Source: Aeromicrobium senzhongii (lineage in GTDB: Bacteria; Actinomycetota; Actinomycetes; Propionibacteriales; Nocardioidaceae). Taken from it: DNA of 64,000 nucleotides. The position numbers and the translations under genes are program-made. The notes under the pieces are model-generated. The model ran no database searches. It saw nothing but the letters and a program-made list of their open reading frames with translations, and was not told the origin of the DNA. Numbering within the stretch: the first letter of the stretch is position 1; every line of letters begins with the position of its first letter. The DNA lies in assembly GCF_014334735.1 (NCBI RefSeq), contig NZ_CP060587.1, positions 2,728,001 to 2,792,000 on the forward strand, given 5' to 3'. Positions 58,510 to 64,000 of the stretch are shown one piece after another.

Positions 58510-60153
58510 GTGAGTCGACGCGTGATGACGTGGGCCGCCACGTTCGCCGTGGCGGCCTCCTTGATGATGGCCCCCGGTGTCGCCTCGGCGACCGCCGACG
58601 AGACCGACCCGTCCACCGGGGACGGGGCCGCGCCCGTCGTCACTCCCACCAGCCCTGCGACCACCGCTCCGCCCGTCCCCACCCCGATCGACGGCGGCAC
58701 CGGCGGAGGCGGGGGCGACGTGATCGTGCCCGACCCGACGGCCCCGGGCCCGTCCGCCCCGCGCGTCCTGGTCTTCGGGGACTCGATCTCCGCTCCCGGC
58801 CGCTACCGGGCCACCGCCGGCTCGAACCGCATCAAGGCCTGGTGGGCCTGGGTGGCCGAGGGCGCCGGCATGAATCCTCGTGAGGTCATGGTCAGCGCCG
58901 AGGCCGGCTCCGGGATCGTTCCCCGCGGCGGCGGCAGTGGCGGGCGGGTCTGCACGGGCTCGACCTTCGGCGACCGACTGGGCAAGGTGTCGCTGACCCG
59001 CCCCGACGTGATCATGGTCGAGGTCGGACGCAACGACATCTGGGACTGCGCCGGCACCCGGCGCGTCGCGGTCGATCCGCTGAAGCGCCAGCGTCTGGCC
59101 ACCTCGTACTTCGCCCGGCTGGCCCAGGAGGCCGACCGCAACGGCGTCGCCCGCTCCAAGGTCTACGTCCTCACGGCCTGGGGTTCGCTGCAGAGCAACC
59201 AGCACCCCGCGGTCGCTTCGCTCTACGAGAGCCTCGCCCGGAGCCACGGATTCTCGTGGATCCCGCTCGCCGCCCTGCCCAAGGCCCAGACCACCGACGG
59301 CGTGCACCCCAACGCCCACGGCGCGCAAACCCTGGGCACCGGCACCCTGAAGGCCTCCGACGTGGCCGTCGCCATCGCGTCGCGCGGCAAGCGCTCGGGC
59401 GCCGTCGCGACCGCCCAGGGCCGCGTCCGCTGCCAGAGCCTGAGGACATGCAAGGCGGCCGGCGTGCGGACCTTCACCTACGCCAAGGCGCCGAAGCGCG
59501 TGTGGGGCGTCGCCGGACCGAGCCCGCGCCACTTCGTCGCGCACGCGCTCACCACCAGCGGCCGACCGGCCCCCGTCCTGCAGGCGGGCTCGGCGAAGGC
59601 CTGGCGCTCGGAGGCCGTGCGGTCGCGCAGCGCGGTCCAGACCGCGCACCCCAAGCCCGGCGACATCGCCTGGTGGCCCACCGCGCCGCCCGGAGTGGCT
59701 CCCTCCGCTCAGGGACACGTCGGCCTCGTCCAGCGCGTCTCGGCCGACAACACGGTCGTGGACGTCAGCGAGGTCACGAGCACCGGGCGGTTCCGGTCGG
59801 TGCGGTACAGCGGCGCCTCGCGCCCCCGGGGATTCCTGCGCTTCAAGCCCACCGACGGCAGCCCGCGCGGCGTCGTCACCTCGGTCAAGGCCAACCGCCG
59901 CGCCGTCGTCGTCAGCGGCCGGGCCGTCGACACCGACGCCGAGCGACGTGGCACCCGGATCCGCGTCACCGTCACCCAGGGGCGGCGCACCTGGACCCGG
60001 ACGGCGAAGGCGACCCGGTTCGGCTTCTCGCACCGCATCGCGACGCCGGGCCTGCGCCGGGGCACCGCCACGGTGAAGGTCAAGGCGCTCAATGCGCCGC
60101 ACAGTCGGGGCAAGAACCGCGCCCTGCTGACCCGCCGCGCCACGATCGCCTGA
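58510..60153 (+). CDS. Secreted SGNH/GDSL hydrolase fused to a CHAP-like domain lacking the catalytic cysteine
   Basis: Residues 1-27 of this 547-residue protein are a signal peptide, then a Pro/Thr/Gly linker. An SGNH esterase domain (about 85-290) has VLVFGDSIS with nucleophile Ser92, EVGRNDIW (Asn175) and TTDGVHPNAHG with Asp263/His266. A second domain (about 325-445) has KPGDIAWWP and QGHVGLVQRV with His403, as in CHAP amidases; however the place of the catalytic cysteine (GPSPRHFVAHAL) is a histidine. A C-terminal beta domain ends the protein. The GTG start at 58510 follows a -10 by six bases. An esterase acting on wall polymers, with the CHAP part as binding module, is my inference. Confidence 0.83.
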   Translation: MSRRVMTWAATFAVAASLMMAPGVASATADETDPSTGDGAAPVVTPTSPATTAPPVPTPIDGGTGGGGGDVIVPDPTAPGPSAPRVLVFGDSISAPGRYRATAGSNRIKAWWAWVAEGAGMNPREVMVSAEAGSGIVPRGGGSGGRVCTGSTFGDRLGKVSLTRPDVIMVEVGRNDIWDCAGTRRVAVDPLKRQRLATSYFARLAQEADRNGVARSKVYVLTAWGSLQSNQHPAVASLYESLARSHGFSWIPLAALPKAQTTDGVHPNAHGAQTLGTGTLKASDVAVAIASRGKRSGAVATAQGRVRCQSLRTCKAAGVRTFTYAKAPKRVWGVAGPSPRHFVAHALTTSGRPAPVLQAGSAKAWRSEAVRSRSAVQTAHPKPGDIAWWPTAPPGVAPSAQGHVGLVQRVSADNTVVDVSEVTSTGRFRSVRYSGASRPRGFLRFKPTDGSPRGVVTSVKANRRAVVVSGRAVDTDAERRGTRIRVTVTQGRRTWTRTAKATRFGFSHRIATPGLRRGTATVKVKALNAPHSRGKNRALLTRRATIA

Positions 60154-60196
60154 CACCCGCGGGCGGGGCCTGCGTCGTACTCGACGTGACACAGGC

Positions 60197-60202
60197 CACA
60201 AT
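60197..60202 (+). promoter_or_regulatory. -10-like CACAAT of BVMO-dehydrogenase operon (leaderless)
   Basis: CACAAT, six-base spacer, ATG 60209. It is a weaker match to TANNNT but has the same spacing as the others. Confidence 0.35.
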
Positions 60203-60208
60203 CAGTCC

Positions 60209-61681
60209 ATGAATGCGCAGCGTGACGTCGACGTCCTGATCGTCGGAGCCGGCCTGTCCGGCATCAACATGGCCCACCGGATCCAGGAAGCCTGCCCCGA
60301 GCTGTCCTACGCGGTCGTCGAGCGACGCGAGCGGATCGGCGGCACGTGGGACCTGTTCCGGTACCCCGGCGTCCGCTCCGACTCCGACTTCTTCACGCTG
60401 GCGTTCCCGTTCCGCCCGTGGCGGGGCAAGGACTCCATCGTGGACGGCGACCAGATCCTGGAATACCTCGACGACACGGCGCGAGAGTCCGGCATCGACC
60501 GGCACATCAGCTTCGGGCGCCGGGTCGACGCGGCGGACTGGTCGTCGGAGCAGGGCCGTTGGACCGTCGAGATCGACGGACCGGACGGACCCGAGACATG
60601 GACGACGCGCTTCCTGATCGCCTGCACGGGCTACTACGACTACGACGAGCCGTACGATCCCGGATTCGTCGGCCTGGAGGACTTCGGCGGCACCGTCGTC
60701 CACCCGCAGTTCTGGCCCGAGGACCTCGACTACGCGGGCAAACAGGTGGTGGTGATCGGCAGTGGAGCGACCGCCGTGACGATCGTGCCCGCGATGGCGG
60801 AGCGGGCCGAGCACGTGACGATGCTCCAGCGCACGCCGAGCTATCTGCTGGCCCAGCCGAAGGGCGACCCGATCGCCGACGTCGTCCGCAAGGTGGCGCC
60901 GCCGCGCGTGGCGCACCACGTCGTCCGCACCAAGAACATGCTGCTGCAGTGGACCCTGTTCCAGGCCTGTCAGCGCGCCCCGCGGACGATGCGCAAGGTC
61001 CTGCTGAAGGGCGTCGCCGCCGGCACGGGCTCGGCCGAGATCGCCGAGCAGCACTTCAGCCCGCCGTACGACCCGTGGGACCAGCGCCTGTGCGTCACGC
61101 CGCAAGGTGACATCTTCGCTTCGATCAAGTCCGGCGACGCCTCGGTCGTGACCGGCCGGATCGACCGCTTCGTCGAGGAGGGCGTGCGGCTCGAGGACGG
61201 CACCGTCGTCCCCGCTGACGTCGTCGTGACGGCGACCGGCCTGTCGATCAAGATCCTCGGCGGCGCGAGGCTGACCGTCGACGGAGAGCTGCGCGACCCC
61301 GCCGAGTCCTTCGCGTTCCACGGCGCGATGCTCACCGGCCTGCCCAACTTCGCCTTCTGCGTCGGCTACATCAACCTGTCGTGGACGATGCGCTCGGACC
61401 TGACGTCGCGCCTGGTCGCCCGGGTGCTGCGGCGACTGATCGACTCCGGGGCCACGTCGGTCGTGCCGGTCTTCCCCGGCGCCTCGGTGTCGACACCGCT
61501 GATGGACATGGAATCGGGCTACCTGCAGCGCGGCGCGCACCTCATGCCTCGTGCCACCAGCTCGTACCCCTGGTCGTTCAAGCAGAACTTCCTGGTCGAC
61601 TCCTGGTCGACCAACCGAGCCGATCTCGACGACGGGCTGTCGTGGACCACCGCTCCGGCGCGCGCGGGGGTCGACGCATGA
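60209..61681 (+). CDS. Flavin-containing Baeyer-Villiger monooxygenase family protein
   Basis: The 490-residue protein has two Rossmann folds: DVLIVGAGLSGINMAHRIQE (FAD) and QVVVIGSGATAVTIVPAMAE (NADPH). Between them is FGGTVVHPQFWP, which exactly fits the BVMO fingerprint FxGxxxHxxxWP, and GGTWDLFRYPGVRSDSDFFT, typical of the EthA-like group. It would insert oxygen next to a ketone or oxidise heteroatoms. ATG 60209 is the start. The stop overlaps the zinc dehydrogenase start (ATGA), suggesting an alcohol-to-ketone-to-ester route by the pair. Confidence 0.9.
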   Translation: MNAQRDVDVLIVGAGLSGINMAHRIQEACPELSYAVVERRERIGGTWDLFRYPGVRSDSDFFTLAFPFRPWRGKDSIVDGDQILEYLDDTARESGIDRHISFGRRVDAADWSSEQGRWTVEIDGPDGPETWTTRFLIACTGYYDYDEPYDPGFVGLEDFGGTVVHPQFWPEDLDYAGKQVVVIGSGATAVTIVPAMAERAEHVTMLQRTPSYLLAQPKGDPIADVVRKVAPPRVAHHVVRTKNMLLQWTLFQACQRAPRTMRKVLLKGVAAGTGSAEIAEQHFSPPYDPWDQRLCVTPQGDIFASIKSGDASVVTGRIDRFVEEGVRLEDGTVVPADVVVTATGLSIKILGGARLTVDGELRDPAESFAFHGAMLTGLPNFAFCVGYINLSWTMRSDLTSRLVARVLRRLIDSGATSVVPVFPGASVSTPLMDMESGYLQRGAHLMPRATSSYPWSFKQNFLVDSWSTNRADLDDGLSWTTAPARAGVDA

Positions 61682-62826
61682 GGGCCGTCAGCTCGCACGA
61701 GGGCGTCCTCGACGTCGTGGACCTGCCCCAACCCGTCCCCGGTGCTGGCCAGGTCCTGCTGCGCGTGGTCCGCTGCGGCATCTGCGGCTCGGACCTGCAC
61801 GCCCGGCACCACAGCGACGCCAGCGCCGACGTGGCGCGCGAGGTCGGCTACGACCACTTCATGCGCCAGGACCACCACGTCGTCATGGGCCACGAGTTCG
61901 TGGGCGAGGTCGTCTCCTACGGGCCGAGGACCCGCGGCCGCTGGGACGTCGGCACGCTCGTCGCGACCCTGCCGGTGTTGCGTCATGGCGACCAGGTGCA
62001 CATGACCGGCCTGTCCGAGCTCGCGCCCGGCGGCTTCGCCGAGTACGTCATCGCGGCCGAGGACATGACGATGCCGGTCCCCGAGGGGATGGACGTCGAT
62101 CTCGCGGCCCTGACCGAGCCGCTCGCGGTCGCACACCACGCTGTCCGCCGCGGTCGCGTCGGTCGCAAGGAGGTCGCCATCGTGATCGGTTGCGGCCCCA
62201 TCGGGCTGGCGGTCATCTGCATGCTGAAGGCGGCGGGCGTGCGCACGATCGTGGCGAGCGACTACTCCGCGGGACGCCGTGAGCTGGCCCGGCGGTGCGG
62301 CGCCACGATCGTCGTCGATCCCGCCGAGCAGTCGCCGTGGGAGGCGTACGACCGACCGAAGAAGCACCACACGACCGCGACCGGCCTGTTCGGCGAGGCG
62401 ATCGACGCGATGCACCTGCTGCAGAAGGTGCCCGGCATCCCGTGGTGGCGCGTCATGCGCGCGGCCGAGAAGGCCGGCGCCGTGCCCCGGGGCCCCGTCG
62501 TGTTCGAGTGCGTCGGCGTCCCCGGCGTCATCGAGGACATCGTCACGCACGCGCCGTTCCGCTCGCGCGTGGTCGTGGTCGGCGTCTGCATGGAGCCCGA
62601 CACCTTCCGTCCGACGATGGCCAGCAACAAGGAGATCGACCTGATCTTCTCGTTCTGTTACGACCCCGCGGAGTTCCGCGAGACCCTGCACCTGGTGGCC
62701 TCCGGCAAGGTCGATGCCTCGCCGCTGGTCACGGGCGTGGTGGGCCTCGACGAGGTGGCGCAGGCGTTCGACGACCTCGCCGATCCCGAGAAGCACGCGA
62801 AGATCCTCATCGATCCGTCGCGCTGA
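61678..62826 (+). CDS. Zinc-binding medium-chain dehydrogenase (threonine dehydrogenase/alcohol dehydrogenase type)
   Basis: This 382-residue MDR enzyme starts MRAVSSHEGVLDVVDLPQP. RCGICGSDLHARHH and HHVVMGHEFVGEVV provide the catalytic zinc ligands (Cys, His-Glu), and VAIVIGCGPIGLAVICMLKAAG is the NAD(P) fold. The structural four-cysteine zinc lobe is absent, as in several MDR subfamilies. PVVFECVGVPGVIEDI supports the Rossmann end. It overlaps the BVMO gene by 4 bp. Together they could oxidise a secondary alcohol to a ketone and then an ester. Substrate is not known. The gene is followed by the B-A palindromic repeat. Confidence 0.9.
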   Translation: MRAVSSHEGVLDVVDLPQPVPGAGQVLLRVVRCGICGSDLHARHHSDASADVAREVGYDHFMRQDHHVVMGHEFVGEVVSYGPRTRGRWDVGTLVATLPVLRHGDQVHMTGLSELAPGGFAEYVIAAEDMTMPVPEGMDVDLAALTEPLAVAHHAVRRGRVGRKEVAIVIGCGPIGLAVICMLKAAGVRTIVASDYSAGRRELARRCGATIVVDPAEQSPWEAYDRPKKHHTTATGLFGEAIDAMHLLQKVPGIPWWRVMRAAEKAGAVPRGPVVFECVGVPGVIEDIVTHAPFRSRVVVVGVCMEPDTFRPTMASNKEIDLIFSFCYDPAEFRETLHLVASGKVDASPLVTGVVGLDEVAQAFDDLADPEKHAKILIDPSR

Positions 62827-62840
62827 CCGAGGCAAACTGG

Positions 62841-62906
62841 CGCCTCCCTGGGGAAGTTTCCCCGGGGAGGCGTCGGTTTACCACGGGACCGTGGTAAACC
62901 GACGCC
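62841..62906. repeat. Two-module palindromic repeat (B-A), between convergent genes
   Basis: Module B: CGCCTCCC...GGGGAGGCG at 62841-62872. Module A: 18-bp perfect arms GGCGTCGGTTTACCACGG / CCGTGGTAAACCGACGCC around GA at 62869-62906. A and B share GGCG, so the two hairpins are mutually exclusive over those bases. It is a second copy of the repeat at 52601-52685, and lies between the ends of a + and a - strand gene, 4 bp from the latter. Confidence 0.9.
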
Positions 62907-62910
62907 CCGC

Positions 62911-63891
62911 TCAGCGACCCATGAACCCGGCAGCGGGCGTGGTGCCGGTGAGGGCGTCGCGGGCGAGCAGCGCGGTGCCGGCGGTCCAGGTGGACTGCTC
63001 GACGGGCCAGCGCTTGTCGTCGTTGTAGACCAGGCCGGTCCACCAGGCGCCGTCCGGGTCGCGCAGGTGCGCGATGTCGGCGTAGAGCGCGGCGGCCGCG
63101 TCGGTGCGGCCGGCGCGCACCAGCGCCAGGACCAGCTCGAGCGTCTCGCCGCCGGTGACCCACGGGTTGACGGTGACGCAGCGCGTGCCGAAGCCGGGGA
63201 CGACGAACTCGTCCCAGCGCTCGTCGAGGCGCGCGGCGGCCGCGTCTCCGTCGAGGACGCCGGTCATGACCGGGTAGTACCAGTCCATCGAGAACCGCGG
63301 CTTGGGCGTGAACAGCTCGGGGCGGTGCGTCAGGGCGTCGGCGATCGCCTCGGCCGCGTGCTGCCAGTGCGGACGGGGGTGGCCCCACCGCTCGGCCAGA
63401 CGGGCGGCGCAGCGCAGGCTGAACGCGATGCTCGCGTTGCCCGTGACGAGGCACTCGTCGGCCACCTTGCCGTCGACGCCGCGCGCCCAGGCGATCGGGC
63501 CGTCGCCGACCTGCAGCTCCAGGACCACGTCGACGGCTCGCTCGAGCATCTCGAAGAACGACCGCGCGTCGACCCCGAGCAACTCGAGGTGCCACAGGCC
63601 GGTCGCGACGTAGGCGCAGTAGTTCGCGTCGGTCTCGGGCTCCTCGACGCCGTCGTCGTTCGAGCCGGGCCAGTACTTGCGTCCCCACGACCCGTCGGGA
63701 CGCTGGGCGTGCCGCAGCCAGTCGTAGGCCGCGACGGCCTCGTCGACGAAGCCCTCGGTGGCCAGACCCATCGCGGCCTGCACGTGGTCCCAGGGGTCGA
63801 GGTGACCGCCCTCGAACCACGGGATCGCGCCGGTGGACAGCTGGACGGACGCGATCCACTTCGCCGTGGAGGCGGCCTCGGTGGGCGTCAC
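62911..63891 (-). CDS. Prenyltransferase/squalene-cyclase-fold protein, cytoplasmic
   Basis: The 326-residue protein is all helical with PT-repeat features: SVQLSTGAIPWFEGGHLDPWDHVQAAMGL, YDWLRHAQRPDGSWGRKYWPG, then YCAYVATGLWHLELLG and DPDGAWWTGLVYNDDKRWPVEQSTWTAG-like turns. DPWDH and QRPDGSW are QW-type motifs of the alpha/alpha-barrel fold. There is no signal peptide. I start at GTG 63891 (MTPTEAASTAKW); a TTG at 63963 lies within a hairpin repeat and is unlikely. Similar genes head actinobacterial clusters with methyltransferases and glycosyltransferases; the upstream partners are beyond the window. Function is unknown. Confidence 0.82.
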   Translation of the reverse strand: MTPTEAASTAKWIASVQLSTGAIPWFEGGHLDPWDHVQAAMGLATEGFVDEAVAAYDWLRHAQRPDGSWGRKYWPGSNDDGVEEPETDANYCAYVATGLWHLELLGVDARSFFEMLERAVDVVLELQVGDGPIAWARGVDGKVADECLVTGNASIAFSLRCAARLAERWGHPRPHWQHAAEAIADALTHRPELFTPKPRFSMDWYYPVMTGVLDGDAAAARLDERWDEFVVPGFGTRCVTVNPWVTGGETLELVLALVRAGRTDAAAALYADIAHLRDPDGAWWTGLVYNDDKRWPVEQSTWTAGTALLARDALTGTTPAAGFMGR

Positions 63892-63906
63892 CGCGCCCGC
63901 CTCTCG

Positions 63907-63969
63907 CCACTTTTGGAAACGGATCCACGTTCCCGCGACCCAAGAAGGTGGAACGAGTTCCAAAAGTGG
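63907..63969. repeat. Inverted repeat (12-bp arms) upstream of the prenyltransferase-fold gene
   Basis: CCACTTTTGGAA (63907-63918) and its exact reverse complement TTCCAAAAGTGG (63958-63969) flank 39 bases, inside which CCAC and GTGG can also pair. It is AT-rich for this genome, lies 16 bp ahead of the preferred GTG, and shares only AGGTGGAAC with the hairpin at 25255. Confidence 0.75.
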
Positions 63970-64000
63970 GAAGGGGGGCGGTGAGCGGGGCGACGAAGGG

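Noticed and set aside
63892-63963. TTG at 63963 as start of the prenyltransferase-fold gene
   Set aside because: The extra 24 codons fall in an inverted repeat, and TTG is rare; GTG 63891 precedes the conserved part.

Overview
The window is high-GC DNA, densely coded on both strands, with actinobacterial gene orders: ftsH-folE-folP-folB-folK-DUF3180, the hpt-tilS-metalloprotease block, divergent dacB/ppa, a HAIR heat-shock operator before clpB and an iron-regulator box before a siderophore ABC operon. Gene content and order suggest the Nocardioidaceae (Aeromicrobium or Nocardioides type). That is an inference from layout, not a measured phylogeny. No rRNA, tRNA, CRISPR array, integrase or complete insertion sequence was seen.

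Layout. 1-1.1 kb: the tail of an acyl-CoA synthetase, a secreted cyclophilin and a sterol-carrier-like protein. 1.1-12.5 kb: surface glycopolymer genes, namely dTDP-rhamnose synthesis (fused rfbC-rfbD, rfbB, divergent rfbA), two CDP-glycerol glycerophosphotransferase-like enzymes, a GT2 and a TagE-like GT4 glycosyltransferase, with an HNH-endonuclease remnant between two of them. 12.7-18.6 kb: folate operon behind ftsH, with hpt upstream. 18.7-25.2 kb: tilS, a zinc protease, a DEAD-box helicase, dacB and ppa. 25.3-26.9 kb: a TetR regulator and a divergent SCO6745-type gene. 26.9-36.9 kb: a vitamin B12 region. 36.9-40.6 kb: a GH114-like protein, an acyl-CoA oxidase/dehydrogenase and a small secreted protein. 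40.6-45.1 kb: MarR and a Fe-siderophore ABC importer. 45.1-51.5 kb: a giant secreted M14 carboxypeptidase, menB, a BtuF-like protein and NDH-2. 51.5-58.4 kb: a duplicated membrane protein, clpB, an ascorbate-type PTS operon and a methyltransferase. 58.5-64 kb: an SGNH/CHAP-like secreted protein, a Baeyer-Villiger monooxygenase with a zinc dehydrogenase, and a prenyltransferase-fold protein.

The most interesting system is the B12 region. Two cobalamin riboswitches lie on the minus strand. The first precedes a translationally coupled pair: a secreted protein with an alpha/alpha-barrel (terpenoid-cyclase-type) repeat domain, and a membrane-anchored protein with a DUF4430/transcobalamin-C-like beta domain. 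The second precedes an ECF importer (EcfT, fused double EcfA ATPase, S component) ending with a second DUF4430-like anchored protein. The two folds that together form intrinsic factor and transcobalamin in animals are here on separate proteins beside a dedicated importer, and cobT, cobS and cobU for nucleotide-loop assembly are adjacent. I read this as a capture, import and salvage system for corrinoids.

A second theme is transcription. Most genes that start a transcription unit have a TANNNT -10 hexamer ending 6-8 nt before the start codon, the signature of leaderless mRNAs. Genes inside operons instead use 1-8 bp start/stop overlaps. A third theme is short palindromic repeats in intergenic spaces, including one two-module repeat found at two loci.
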